A stretch of 64,000 bases of DNA from Limnohabitans curvus (GTDB taxonomy: Bacteria > Pseudomonadota > Gammaproteobacteria > Burkholderiales > Burkholderiaceae_C), in the NCBI RefSeq assembly GCF_003063475.1, contig NZ_NESP01000001.1:2480001-2544000 (forward strand), given 5' to 3'. The position numbers and the translations under genes are program-made. Under the pieces are notes generated by a model. The model saw nothing but the letters and a program-made list of their open reading frames with translations, was not told the DNA's origin and did no database searches. Shown here piece after piece: positions 23,571 to 32,187 of the stretch. Position 1 is the first letter of the stretch. Each line of letters opens with the position of its first letter.

Positions 23571-23774
23571 CTATCTGGGTTTGATTGGTTGAATTGGTTT
23601 GATCGTGTTCGATTTAGGTTTGAGTAGTTGACTCAAAGCCTTTTGTGCGCGTTGTGCCTTTTGTCTTTGACGTTCAACTTTCAACGCATTATTTGCACGT
23701 TTGCTTGAGGCTTTCAATTGATCGAGTCTCAGTTGCTCTGGTGATTTTGGTTTGGCAAGCTCAAATATTCGCAT
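23571..23774 (-). CDS. small basic hypothetical protein
   Basis: 67 residues from the ATG at 23774 (MRIFELAKPKSPEQLRL); an in-frame ATG at 23837 is less likely. The protein is very rich in Lys, Arg, Gln and Ala and is predicted to be one long helix or coiled coil (residues about 10-50), then a Pro/Lys tail. I do not recognise a functional family. No strong ribosome site is visible. It lies just beyond the XRE-like gene on the same strand. Confidence 0.5.
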   Translation of the reverse strand: MRIFELAKPKSPEQLRLDQLKASSKRANNALKVERQRQKAQRAQKALSQLLKPKSNTIKPIQPIKPR

Positions 23775-23843
23775 GCATTTATTTATGGCAACGGATAAAT
23801 AAATGTAGGAAAAGGAGACGTTATGCCGTTCACGCATGTTTGA

Positions 23844-24269
23844 TCAGAGACCTAACTTCGCCCAAGCCTCTTTCTTCGTCAGCTTGCGTGCAGCCGCAAT
23901 TGATGGGAGTTGGCTCGTACGAGGCCGCGATTTCTCCGCTTCCCAGTGATAGACCGATTGCGCTGAAACGCCAATCAACTTTCCCATCTGTTCTGCGGAT
24001 AAATCCAGCTTCTTGCGAAGGGTTGCAAAACCACTAGCTCGAAAGCGAAGGGGGGTTGATGATTCTTTGTCAACTTTTAGCACAGGCTTTAGTTGACCCT
24101 TTGAAAGCTTTTTCACAGTTGCTTCAAGCGCAACGATGTGCCGCTTCAACGCAGCAATATCCGATCGGTACTGCGCAGATGCTTTCTTGAGTTGCTGGGT
24201 CTCGGCACGAATTTCTTTCTTGGCAATACGAGCGATTTCAGATTTGAGTTGATTAACAAAAGTAGTCAT
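23844..24269 (-). CDS. XRE-type helix-turn-helix protein with N-terminal coiled coil
   Basis: 141 residues. Residues about 1-65 form a charged coiled coil (IARIAKKEIRAETQQLKKA...). A Cro/C1-type HTH follows at about 80-125 (FATLRKKLDLSAEQMGKLIG, VSAQSVYHWEAEKSRP). Similar small DNA-binding proteins occur in mobile regions; the target is unknown. Divergent from the TetR gene at 24445, so it may share that regulatory gap. Confidence 0.7.
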   Translation of the reverse strand: MTTFVNQLKSEIARIAKKEIRAETQQLKKASAQYRSDIAALKRHIVALEATVKKLSKGQLKPVLKVDKESSTPLRFRASGFATLRKKLDLSAEQMGKLIGVSAQSVYHWEAEKSRPRTSQLPSIAAARKLTKKEAWAKLGL

Positions 24270-24405
24270 TTGTAATGTTTATTCAGCTAGAAGAGGTGAG
24301 TGAGTTCGAGTATTTTCAGCGACATCAGTGATTGCTGCAACTTGTCAAAGTTGATCAGTTTTGAACATGAATTCTTATAGACACACATTAAACCAATACG
24401 TGTTA

Positions 24406-24425
24406 AAGTAATTCATCAATTACTT
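24406..24425. promoter_or_regulatory. perfect 20-bp inverted repeat, likely TetR operator
   Basis: AAGTAATT and AATTACTT arms with a CATC spacer, ending 20 bases before the TetR start codon. It is suited to autoregulation of the TetR-exporter operon. Confidence 0.65.
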
Positions 24426-24444
24426 AATTAATGAGGGGTGACTT

Positions 24445-25071
24445 TTGCGACCTAAGCTTAAAACTGAAGATCGGCAAGCCGAGTTAGTAGCCGCTGCTTT
24501 GCTTTTGGCTGCAACTAAGAGTCCCAGTGAAATTACTACAGGTGACTTGGCAAATGTCATTGGAATCACTCAAGGCGGTGTGTTTAAGCACTTTGACAGT
24601 AAAGAGGCCATCTGGCTTGCTGCAATTGAGTGGGCGCATCAAGATCTAATGAAAAAATTGATGCTGGAAGCCAAAGTAAGAAATCAAACGGCCTTTAAGT
24701 CCCTAAGAGCTGTGTTCATGGCTCATATCGGCTTTGTTCAGCAATATCCAGGCGTTCCTAGGTTGATCTTTCAGGAGCTTCAGCATCCCGAGCAGACCCT
24801 GCTTAAAGAGAGGGTTCAGCTGCTTATGGCTGACTACCGGCAATTGATTTCTGGACTCCTGGCACAAGCTCGCAAGGATGCTGAGATTTCACCTGAAGCT
24901 GATTTGCAAGCAGCTGTGGTTCTGTTTATTGGCGCAATCCAAGGCCTGGTGATGCAGTCACTAATTACTGGCAGTCTCGAAAAGATAAAACAGCAAGCAA
25001 AAACAGTGTTCAGCATTTATGAGGCGGGACTTCTTGCTTCTTCCGTGAAAAAAGCAGGTACGTCCAAATGA
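24445..25071 (+). CDS. TetR/AcrR-family regulator
   Basis: 208 residues. N-terminal HTH (ITTGDLANVIGITQGGVFKHFDSKEAIW, about residues 30-58) with a ligand-binding C-terminal domain. TTG start at 24445 with GAGGGG upstream. The stop overlaps the next start (ATGA), and the three downstream genes encode an exporter, so it probably controls efflux of an unknown compound. A perfect palindrome lies in its promoter. Confidence 0.88.
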   Translation: MRPKLKTEDRQAELVAAALLLAATKSPSEITTGDLANVIGITQGGVFKHFDSKEAIWLAAIEWAHQDLMKKLMLEAKVRNQTAFKSLRAVFMAHIGFVQQYPGVPRLIFQELQHPEQTLLKERVQLLMADYRQLISGLLAQARKDAEISPEADLQAAVVLFIGAIQGLVMQSLITGSLEKIKQQAKTVFSIYEAGLLASSVKKAGTSK

Positions 25072-26261
25072 AAATTCCAAAATTAAGCAAGCAACAGGTC
25101 GTAATGGTTGCAGCAACTGGTCTAGTGCTAATCACGATTGGTTTCATGGCTTTTCGCATGGGACCGTTAGCACCAACAAAAGTTACTGTCATCCAAGTTA
25201 AAAAAGAGAGCCTAACCCCCTCTGTGTTTGGAATCGGCAGTGTGGAGGCTCGTCAAAGTTGGCTTATGGGGCCAACCGTAGCTGGTCGTGTGTTGCGAGT
25301 ACACGTGGATGTGGGTCAGGCGGTAAAAGCAGGTCAGTTGCTGGCAGAAATGGACCCAGTCGATCTAGACCAACGCTTGAATGCACAAGAAGCTGCTTTA
25401 TCGAAAGCATCTAGCGTGGAGATAGCTGGTAAAGCTCAAGTCGCTGACACCAAGGCAAGACGAGAACTTGCGAACGCAAATTTGAAGCGTTATGAAGAAT
25501 TAGCAAAGCAAAATTTCATCAGTTCTGCGGCTTTAGAGGGACGAGATCAAGAGCTGCAATCTGCGGATGCGGCGTATCAAGCTGCTCAAGCTAACCTGCA
25601 AGCCGCTAAGCAAGAAACCCTGCGTTTGCAGGCTGAACGAACTGCGGTTGCTTTGCAAAAGCAAAACACCAAATTGGTAGCACCAGCTGATGCCGTCGTA
25701 ATTAGCAGAGATGCTGAATCGGGCAGCACGGTTGTCGCTGGGCAACCTGTTCTTAGGTTGGCTAATCCATCCAGTTTATGGATCAAGTTGCGTGTAGACC
25801 AAGGGCGATCATCTGGTCTTGAAGTTGGGTTGCCTGCGCAGATCGTACTGAGATCTAGTCCTCAACACTCGCTCCTAGGTAAGGTTGAACGGGTGGAACT
25901 ACAAGCTGACGCTGTAACTGAAGAGCGAATTGCTCAGGTTGCCTTTGAGCAAATGCCGCCATCTTTATCTATTGGTGAAATGGCTGAAGTCACACTTAAC
26001 TTAAAGGAAGCAACGGACGCCTTAGCCATACCGCAAGCCAGTGTGCAAACTTATCAAGGTCGTTCAGGTGTCTGGCGAGTCATTGATGGCCGACTTGAGT
26101 TTGTGCAAGTCCAATGGGGCGCTGCCAGCCTTGATGGTCGAGTTCAGGCAATTCAAGGGCTGGCTTCAGGTGACACCGTGGTTGTTTATAGCGAAAAGGC
26201 ACTGTCTGAAGGTGCCAACTTTCGTGTGGTGGATGCTTTAGCTAAAAAGATTAAGCCATGA
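25068..26261 (+). CDS. HlyD-type periplasmic adaptor subunit
   Basis: 397 residues. Single N-terminal membrane anchor (about residues 8-30), a split lipoyl domain (VAGRVLRVHVDVGQAVKAGQLLAEMDP and the returning LVAPADAVVISRDAESGSTV), a long coiled-coil hairpin between, and beta-barrel and membrane-proximal domains. It would link an inner-membrane ABC pump to the periplasm or an outer-membrane channel. Overlaps the TetR gene and the permease gene by 4 bp each. Confidence 0.9.
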   Translation: MKIPKLSKQQVVMVAATGLVLITIGFMAFRMGPLAPTKVTVIQVKKESLTPSVFGIGSVEARQSWLMGPTVAGRVLRVHVDVGQAVKAGQLLAEMDPVDLDQRLNAQEAALSKASSVEIAGKAQVADTKARRELANANLKRYEELAKQNFISSAALEGRDQELQSADAAYQAAQANLQAAKQETLRLQAERTAVALQKQNTKLVAPADAVVISRDAESGSTVVAGQPVLRLANPSSLWIKLRVDQGRSSGLEVGLPAQIVLRSSPQHSLLGKVERVELQADAVTEERIAQVAFEQMPPSLSIGEMAEVTLNLKEATDALAIPQASVQTYQGRSGVWRVIDGRLEFVQVQWGAASLDGRVQAIQGLASGDTVVVYSEKALSEGANFRVVDALAKKIKP

Positions 26262-27460
26262 TTAATCTCGCTGCACGCGACATTCAACACAGCTGGGCTA
26301 AGTTTGTTTTAACAGGCCTAGGTCTAGGCTTGCTGATTGGCGTCACGCTAACAATGGCTGGTGTATTTCGTGGCATGGTTGATGATGCGCAGGCGCTGCT
26401 CAACAACAGCGGCGCTGATTTATGGGTAGTTCAAAAAGACACCCAAGGCCCATATGCAGAAGCCTCAAGTCTCAAAGACGATGTGGTTCGAAGCATCACG
26501 GGAATGCCGGGTGTCGACATGGCGTCCAACATCACTTACTTCACCATGCAGGTTAAAACTGTTGGCGGTAAAGAGGCGAGAGCTATGGTTGTTGGTATCG
26601 AGCCGGGAGCTAAGGGGTTACCGGGGCAACCCAGCTATTTGTTAGCTGGGCGTCACCTCATGCTTAGCCACTACGAGGCGGTTGCCGACATTAAAAGTGG
26701 TTTGTCTATAGGTGACAAAGTTGAGATCCGACGCCACACCTATGAGGTAGTTGGACTGACACGTCGCATGGTGTCATCGGGCGGGGACCCAATGGTCTTC
26801 ATTCCACTTAAGGATGCGCAAGAAGCGCAGTTCCTCAAAGACAACGAGGCAATCGTGAACGACCGCGTGCGAACTGCCGTAAATGGTGCGTTCAATAGGC
26901 CAGCAGTACCCGGTTTGCTAGAAGCTGTACAAAACTTACAAACCAGTAGTCGTAATGTCAATGCGGTCTTAGTGCGAGTGTCAGATGGGTGGTCTGCCGA
27001 TCATGTAGCTGAACCTATTCGCCGCTGGAAGCATCTGACCGTATTCACTCGCGCAGACATGGAAGAAATCCTGATTGAAAAATTGATTGCAACATCAGCC
27101 AAACAAATTGGTATGTTTTTAGTCATCCTTGCTGTTGTGAGTGCCGCAATCGTGGCTTTCATCATCTACACGATGACACTTGGGAAGATTCGAGAGATTG
27201 CTGTTCTGAAATTGATCGGTACACATAACGTCACCATCGCGGCCATGATTTTGCAGCAAGCATTGGGTTTAGGTGTGATTGGATTTGTGGTGGGCAAAGT
27301 TGCTGCCACGATTTGGGCGCCAGTATTTCCTAAGTTTGTTTTGCTTCTGACGCAAGATGCGATTGTGGGTTTTGGGGCCACGATGCTAATCTGCGCATTG
27401 GCTAGCACGATGGCTATTCGTGTTGCCTTACTTGTTGATCCGGCTCAGGCCATCAGTTGA
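26258..27460 (+). CDS. FtsX/MacB-type ABC transporter permease
   Basis: 400 residues with one membrane segment near the N-terminus, a large periplasmic domain (about residues 45-270) and three membrane segments in the C-terminal FtsX domain (IGMFLVILAVVSAAIVAFIIY onward). This is the MacB/DevC layout of extrusion-type ABC pumps that act on periplasmic substrates. Coupled to the adaptor gene by ATGA. Confidence 0.88.
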   Translation: MINLAARDIQHSWAKFVLTGLGLGLLIGVTLTMAGVFRGMVDDAQALLNNSGADLWVVQKDTQGPYAEASSLKDDVVRSITGMPGVDMASNITYFTMQVKTVGGKEARAMVVGIEPGAKGLPGQPSYLLAGRHLMLSHYEAVADIKSGLSIGDKVEIRRHTYEVVGLTRRMVSSGGDPMVFIPLKDAQEAQFLKDNEAIVNDRVRTAVNGAFNRPAVPGLLEAVQNLQTSSRNVNAVLVRVSDGWSADHVAEPIRRWKHLTVFTRADMEEILIEKLIATSAKQIGMFLVILAVVSAAIVAFIIYTMTLGKIREIAVLKLIGTHNVTIAAMILQQALGLGVIGFVVGKVAATIWAPVFPKFVLLLTQDAIVGFGATMLICALASTMAIRVALLVDPAQAIS

Positions 27461-27470
27461 GGTGTACGAA

Positions 27471-28187
27471 ATGACATACAAAACCGGTGGCATCCTTATT
27501 GAAAACCTACGCAAAGTCTATGGGCATGGAGACACTGCGGTCGAGGCTTTGAAGAACGTCAACATGCAAGTTTCAGCGGGTGAGGTGGTTGGACTTGTTG
27601 GCCCTTCTGGCTCAGGTAAAAGTACGCTTCTCAAATGCTTGGGGGCCATCATTGAGCCCACGTCGGGGCGAATGACTTTAGGCGATGAAGTTATCTATGA
27701 CAACGGATGGAAGATTCCAGATTTACGAACCTTGCGACGCGATCGTATTGGTTTTGTGTTCCAAGCGCCTTATCTGATTCCTTTTTTGGACGTGACAGAT
27801 AACGTTGCTTTGTTGCCAATGTTGGCTGGTGTTCCCAATGAACTTGCAAGGCAACGGGCGCTTGAGTTGTTGACATCTTTAGATGTGTTGCACCGCGCAA
27901 AGGCTGAACCATCTCAGCTATCTGGTGGTGAGCAGCAACGAGTGTCTATTGCTCGTGCGTTGGCAAACAAACCGCCTGTAATTCTGGCTGATGAGCCTAC
28001 AGCACCTCTTGATAGCGAGCGTGCTCTTTCTGTGATTCGAATTCTGAATGACATGGCCCGTCTCGCACAGACAGCCATCATCGTCGTAACACACGATGAA
28101 AAGATCATCCCAACCTTCAAACGCATCTATCACATTCGTGATGGACAGACGGTTGAGGAAAAAGGTGAGGGACGCTCTCTTCAATAA
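27471..28187 (+). CDS. ABC transporter ATP-binding protein (LolD/MacB-like)
   Basis: 238 residues from ATG 27471, which follows GAGG; the frame from 27420 lies within the permease. Walker A GPSGSGKST, signature LSGGEQQRVSIARALANKP, Walker B VILADEPT and the H-loop VVTHDEK are intact. Energises the adjacent permease. The last residues are charged and non-conserved. Confidence 0.93.
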   Translation: MTYKTGGILIENLRKVYGHGDTAVEALKNVNMQVSAGEVVGLVGPSGSGKSTLLKCLGAIIEPTSGRMTLGDEVIYDNGWKIPDLRTLRRDRIGFVFQAPYLIPFLDVTDNVALLPMLAGVPNELARQRALELLTSLDVLHRAKAEPSQLSGGEQQRVSIARALANKPPVILADEPTAPLDSERALSVIRILNDMARLAQTAIIVVTHDEKIIPTFKRIYHIRDGQTVEEKGEGRSLQ

Positions 28188-28226
28188 TTTTAGAGAGCAT
28201 AGTTTTATTTTTAATTGGAGTGAAAA

Positions 28227-28454
28227 ATGACCGTCAATAAACTAATCAGCATCATGGCAGGCTTCATGGTGACCCTGGGTTTAGCCCTTGCTCATTTAAA
28301 TGGACAAGTTGATCTGAGTTCGCCTAGCTGGTTGTGGCTTTGCGCATTTGTTGGATTGAATTTGTTTCAATCTGGATTTACAGGCTTTTGTCCAGCTGGG
28401 AAGATATTTAAGGCACTAGGAATTAAAGAGGATGGAAATTCCTGCTGCGTTTAA
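28227..28454 (+). CDS. DUF2892 / YgaP-type two-helix membrane protein
   Basis: 75 residues. Two hydrophobic helices (about residues 7-24 and 36-52) and the FTGFCPAGKIFKALGIKE motif typical of the YgaP transmembrane domain, without the rhodanese part. The terminal CC pair is notable. It follows the ABC gene by 39 bp with GGAG upstream and may belong to the exporter operon; role unknown. Confidence 0.8.
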   Translation: MTVNKLISIMAGFMVTLGLALAHLNGQVDLSSPSWLWLCAFVGLNLFQSGFTGFCPAGKIFKALGIKEDGNSCCV

Positions 28455-28462
28455 TCAGCACA

Positions 28463-29230
28463 TCATCGGCCAGTTTTGCTACTGCCCCATTGGTCCATGA
28501 TGCGTTGGTCGCGCGCCATTTCGGCTTCCAATGTGTCTTTGGGTAACTGTCGCAGGCACTCTTCCATGGCCTGAGCGTCAAGCTTAGGCTCTGTGGGGGC
28601 GGGCTGAGCTTTCACCTGCTCAGATTTGCCATCCCAAGCAAACGGATTTTTAAAAGCAGGCGTGTCTGGCAGGCAGTCGTCTTTGTAGGTTGGTGGGCCG
28701 TCTGATGCAAAAGGGGAAAACGAAATTGTTTTCTCAAAAATCAAAGGTTTGCCTGTAGGAGTAGGAGGCAATGCTGGCATGTTTTGGATGGCTTTACGAG
28801 CCAGTTTTTCAGCATGTGCTGAGGTACTCCATAGCGTGTCGAGTTTTGCCAATGTGCCGTTTGGCGCTATCTCGATGCGAAAGCGCACTTCACCTTGATC
28901 AGGTCCCTCAATAGCTGTGCCCATCATGCTGCGAACTTGCTGGCCCCAGCTATGGCGATAGCCTTTGCTGTTTTTATTTGTGTACTTGGAAGCAAATGTC
29001 CATTCTTCAGCGGTGGGTGCAGAGGGTGCAGCCATAGTCGCGGGTAGCTTTTCTGAAATTGCTTGGGTGATTGCTGCCTCCTGCTTTGTGATGGACCGAT
29101 CACGCGAAGGTTCAATTTCGGGCTGTAGTTCTGTCTTGATGAAAAAGAACTCAACCTCTTGATCAGGCGTTTTAGTTGGTTGCCGAAGTGTCAATAAATG
29201 TTGGCTCGCGCTAATCGCGACCACTGGCAT
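28463..29230 (-). CDS. TonB-like C-terminal-domain protein, N-terminus cut by an IS
   Basis: The frame gives 255 residues, but the first codons (the ATG at 29230 and the next) come from the left end of the IS that begins at 29225. The usual N-terminal membrane anchor of TonB-family proteins is missing. The middle contains a Pro-rich/charged region and a TonB-C-like fold (VRFRIEIAPNGTLAKLDTLWSTSAHAEKLARKAIQNMPALPPTPTG... segment). The product is probably non-functional because it could not be exported. It is convergent with the DUF2892 gene (8-bp gap). Confidence 0.65.
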   Translation of the reverse strand: MPVVAISASQHLLTLRQPTKTPDQEVEFFFIKTELQPEIEPSRDRSITKQEAAITQAISEKLPATMAAPSAPTAEEWTFASKYTNKNSKGYRHSWGQQVRSMMGTAIEGPDQGEVRFRIEIAPNGTLAKLDTLWSTSAHAEKLARKAIQNMPALPPTPTGKPLIFEKTISFSPFASDGPPTYKDDCLPDTPAFKNPFAWDGKSEQVKAQPAPTEPKLDAQAMEECLRQLPKDTLEAEMARDQRIMDQWGSSKTGR

Positions 29231-29277
29231 TCCCCCAAATCAGTAGACAAATATGATGTCAAAACTGAAATGGAGAA

Positions 29278-29565
29278 TTGCAAATGCAACGAGCGAAATA
29301 TGCCCCTGAGTTCAAAGACGAGGCAGTCAAACAAGTCATCGATAAAGGCCACTCGGTTGTCGATGTAGCCAAGCGACTAGGCATTGCTGAAGGTGTTCTG
29401 TACACGTGGGTCAGTAAGTTCAAAAAGGCTGATGAACCATCTACCAACGATCTAAAGGTGCTGCAAGCCGAGATGGCCAAGCTCAAGGCTGAGCTAAGAC
29501 GCACTACCGAGGAGCGCGATATCCTAAAAAAGGCCGCCGCGTACTTTGCAAAGCAGTCCGGGTGA
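29278..29565 (+). CDS. IS3-family transposase OrfA
   Basis: 95 residues. The HTH (KYAPEFKDEAVKQVIDKG, VVDVAKRLGIAEGVLYTWVSK) is followed by a leucine-zipper-like helix. A slippery A6G heptamer at 29526-29532 is in the correct zero frame (A-AAA-AAG), and the -1 frame stays open into orfB. A full OrfAB fusion can therefore be made by programmed frameshifting, as known for this family. Confidence 0.93.
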   Translation: MQMQRAKYAPEFKDEAVKQVIDKGHSVVDVAKRLGIAEGVLYTWVSKFKKADEPSTNDLKVLQAEMAKLKAELRRTTEERDILKKAAAYFAKQSG

Positions 29566-30425
29566 AGTACGCATTTATTCAAGCCCACCGATCCGAATTC
29601 AAACTCACCAGCATGTGCCGCGTTCTCAAAGTTCACCGCAGCGGCTACTACGCTTGGCTGCATGAGCCGCTCTCAGCAAGGGCAAGAGCCAATGAGGTGT
29701 TGACGGCAAAGATCAAAGAGTTCTACGACCAGAGCATGGGCATCTACGGCAGTCCGCGCATCTTCTGTGACCTGCGTGAAGCTGGCGTGGCTTGTAGCGA
29801 AAACCGTGTGGCGCGGCTGATGCGTGTGGCTCAAATCAAATCAGTTCGAGGCTACAAACGCCCTAGGTACAAAGTGGGCAAGCCTTCATTGGTTGCGCCC
29901 AACCAGTTGCAGCGCCAGTTCCAACACGACGAACCCGACCAAGCTTGGGTGACGGACATCACGTATATCCGCACACATGAAGGGTGGCTGTATTTGGCGG
30001 CTGTACTAGATTTGCATTCGCGTGCGGTGGTGGGATGGAGTATGGGCCCACGCATGCAGACGAGCTTGGTGCTGGATGCATTGACGATGGCGGTGTGGCG
30101 CAGAAGGCCAAAGGACTCAGTGATCATCCATTCTGACCAGGGTAGCCAATTTGGCAGCGATGAGTTCAACCGCTGGTGCAAAGACAACCGACTGAGCCCG
30201 AGCATGAGCCGTCGAGGCAACTGCTGGGATAACGCGGTTGCTGAATCGTTCTTCAGTAATTTGAAGAGCGAACAAATCAAGAAGCGGATTTACCAAACTC
30301 GGGCTGAAGCTAAGTCGGACATCTTCGATTACATCGAGGGTTTCTACAATCGAGTTCGACGCCATAAGCACCTCGATCAACTCAGCCCCTATGAGTTCGA
30401 GCGGCAGCGTCAAACTGCGCTATGA
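29562..30425 (+). CDS. IS3-family transposase OrfB (DDE integrase)
   Basis: 287 residues. HTH_21 domain followed by the retroviral-type integrase core. DDE residues: Asp in WVTDITYI, Asp in IHSDQGSQFGS, Glu in AVAESFFSNLK. GTG at 29562 overlaps the orfA stop (GTGA). Both catalytic and N-terminal parts are intact, so the element may be active. Confidence 0.94.
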   Translation: MKYAFIQAHRSEFKLTSMCRVLKVHRSGYYAWLHEPLSARARANEVLTAKIKEFYDQSMGIYGSPRIFCDLREAGVACSENRVARLMRVAQIKSVRGYKRPRYKVGKPSLVAPNQLQRQFQHDEPDQAWVTDITYIRTHEGWLYLAAVLDLHSRAVVGWSMGPRMQTSLVLDALTMAVWRRRPKDSVIIHSDQGSQFGSDEFNRWCKDNRLSPSMSRRGNCWDNAVAESFFSNLKSEQIKKRIYQTRAEAKSDIFDYIEGFYNRVRRHKHLDQLSPYEFERQRQTAL

Positions 30426-30880
30426 AAAGTGTCTAGAGGTTTGGGGGAATGCCACAAGGCTTCAGGAATGATGATTGACTCTTCAAGAAGTAGATGTTCA
30501 CTGTAAAAGTCTACAAATTTCAAAGTTGCTTCTTCGAAGGCTTGACGACGTGATTCCCCTAATATTTCCCAACCCAGCAGCAGGTGTTGAAGCTCACGCA
30601 CCGAGGCTTCCCCTTTTTCATGATCCATTTCTAACTGTTCTATCAGTTCGGCGCATTGCGGTGATCTTTGTGCCACAGGTGGAAACAAGAAAGCCGTTTC
30701 TTTGGGGTGGTGCTGCTTTTCAGGTACTTCATCAATATAAAACAGCATGGCGCGCATCACATCGAAGAAGATTTCTGGCTCATTTTGCGGTCCGCGTCTG
30801 ATCATCATGCGTAACGATTTCAAAATGGCAGAGATTGAAGAGTGCTCGTCATAAATGACTTGTATGCAGGCATGTCCCAT
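30410..30880 (-). CDS. hemerythrin-domain protein, C-terminus replaced by IS sequence
   Basis: 156 residues. Di-iron hemerythrin ligands are visible as YDEHSSI, QHHPKETAFLF, MDHEKGE and YSEHLLLEESIIIPEALW. From about residue 143 on (HSPKPLDTFHSAV) the sequence is read from the right end of the IS (30431-30454 inward), so the native end is lost. The four-helix core looks complete and may still fold. Such proteins bind O2 or NO. A 14-base FNR/NnrR-type box lies 54 bp before the start. Confidence 0.8.
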   Translation of the reverse strand: MGHACIQVIYDEHSSISAILKSLRMMIRRGPQNEPEIFFDVMRAMLFYIDEVPEKQHHPKETAFLFPPVAQRSPQCAELIEQLEMDHEKGEASVRELQHLLLGWEILGESRRQAFEEATLKFVDFYSEHLLLEESIIIPEALWHSPKPLDTFHSAV

Positions 30881-30933
30881 TTTTTTTCCTAGTTATAAAA
30901 CTACTATTTTTTAGTCAATTGAAATGGATGGTG

Positions 30934-30947
30934 TTGACGCATGTCAA
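30934..30947 (-). promoter_or_regulatory. FNR/NnrR-type box before the hemerythrin gene
   Basis: TTGACGCATGTCAA is a perfect dyad of the TTGAC-N4-GTCAA kind. Its centre lies about 31 bases from an AT-rich -10-like element (TAAAAA, 30907-30912, minus strand), which fits activation from -41.5. The regulator could be FNR/ANR or an NO-responsive NnrR/DNR. Confidence 0.7.
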
Positions 30948-30960
30948 AGCCCCATGATTT

Positions 30961-32163
30961 TCATGTGTGATCGACGGCAACCGGGGTCAGCAAATGCCGA
31001 ATGAGGTCAGGCACGCTTCGTATTTGCTCACCAAATGGCAAGAGACCGGCACCCCGGAAAAAGAGGCCACGTTGCGTGTCACCGTCAAGCGCATGTCCCA
31101 ACTGTTGATCAATGCAGAACTGGCCTATGCTCCCATTGCCATCGCGTAAGCCACAGTGCTGGAGGCAGTCGAACGACATATTGCATTTCGCTTTGACGTG
31201 TGCACGCTCTTGCAGGATGGGCAATATGCGGAGGTATTTGTCCAACCATGGCGTCCTTACCGCGCGGGCAGGCAAGCCTGCAACGCTCAAAAATTCAACG
31301 ATGTCTTGCGGTTTCGCCTTGGCCAAAATCATTTTGAAAGCCAACGAGGCATCACATTCTTCTGTGACAGCAAATGCAGTTCCAAGTTGAACGCCACTGG
31401 CGCCTAAGCTTTGCAGTTGTGCAATTTGTGCATGACTGTTGACGCCGCCCGCTGCGATCAGTGGTATTTCTTGTTCAAACCCTGATGTCTTGAAAAATTC
31501 AAGTACCTGGGGAATCACCACATCAAAATCAAACCGTGAATCCCCAAGGTCAGCCACTTTGGCGGCACCTAGGTGGCCACCCGCCAGTCGTGGATTTTCG
31601 ATGATGATGGCATCTGGCAAGCGTCCTTTTTTTTCCCATTTGCGCACCAGAAGTTGAACGCCACGGGCATCGGAAAGGATGGGGATCAATGCAGTTTTTG
31701 GGTAGTCACGTGCTAGCTCAGGAAGGTCTAAAGGCAAGCCAGCACCCACGACGAGCGCATCTGCACCGCTGTCTAATGCTTGGTGGATGTAGGCCTCATA
31801 GGCGCTCAAGGCTTTCATGATGTTGACGGCGATGGCGCCTTTGCCATTCGCACTTTGGTGGGCTATTTTTATTTCGCGGTCGAGCGCAATCAGATTGACC
31901 TTGTCAATGCGTTCGCCTGCATCTGGCTCTTTGTCGAGGTGCTTTGTCTCCGTCATCAAGTCAGGATGGCGGCGACGTAGGTCCACCGCAGAGATGGTGC
32001 CCATACCGCCCATCCGTGCGACGGCTGAAGCCAGTCCAGATGCGGAGACACCGACGCCCATCCCGCCTTGAACGATGGGTAAAAGGGTGTGGCCTTTGAT
32101 CTTTAACGGTTTCAAGCTAGCGGCCTGCGCTAAGTTCATCCAGTCAGTTGCTTCACTTGGCAT
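30961..32163 (-). CDS. nitronate monooxygenase (2-nitropropane dioxygenase family)
   Basis: 400 residues. FMN TIM-barrel: IVQGGMGVGVSASGLASAVAR near the start, GADALVVGAGLPLD, AAGGVNSHAQIAQLQSLGASGVQLGTAFAVTEE for phosphate binding. The C-terminus has extra Cys residues (KCNMSFDCLQHCGL) as in the longer subgroup. These enzymes detoxify nitroalkanes/nitronates such as propionate-3-nitronate. Same strand as ytfE with a 24-bp gap, so probably in the NsrR-controlled transcript. Confidence 0.85.
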   Translation of the reverse strand: MPSEATDWMNLAQAASLKPLKIKGHTLLPIVQGGMGVGVSASGLASAVARMGGMGTISAVDLRRRHPDLMTETKHLDKEPDAGERIDKVNLIALDREIKIAHQSANGKGAIAVNIMKALSAYEAYIHQALDSGADALVVGAGLPLDLPELARDYPKTALIPILSDARGVQLLVRKWEKKGRLPDAIIIENPRLAGGHLGAAKVADLGDSRFDFDVVIPQVLEFFKTSGFEQEIPLIAAGGVNSHAQIAQLQSLGASGVQLGTAFAVTEECDASLAFKMILAKAKPQDIVEFLSVAGLPARAVRTPWLDKYLRILPILQERAHVKAKCNMSFDCLQHCGLRDGNGSIGQFCIDQQLGHALDGDTQRGLFFRGAGLLPFGEQIRSVPDLIRHLLTPVAVDHT

Positions 32164-32187
32164 AGATTGGTCTCGGTGATGGGGGGC

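Larger units (their letters stand above)
29225..30454 (+). mobile_element. IS3-family insertion sequence (first element)
   Basis: 1230 bp bounded by 24-base imperfect inverted repeats, 29225-29248 and 30431-30454 (outer 15 bases TGGCATTCCCCCAAA identical). It carries orfA and orfB with a -1 frameshift arrangement. No direct target duplication is seen, and both flanking genes are cut at the IS ends, so neighbouring DNA was probably lost after insertion. Confidence 0.9.

Noticed and set aside
30961..32163. Plus-strand frames opposite the nitronate monooxygenase gene (31112-31407, 31817-32071)
   Set aside because: Short, overlapping one another in different frames, and without motifs; they mirror the real gene.
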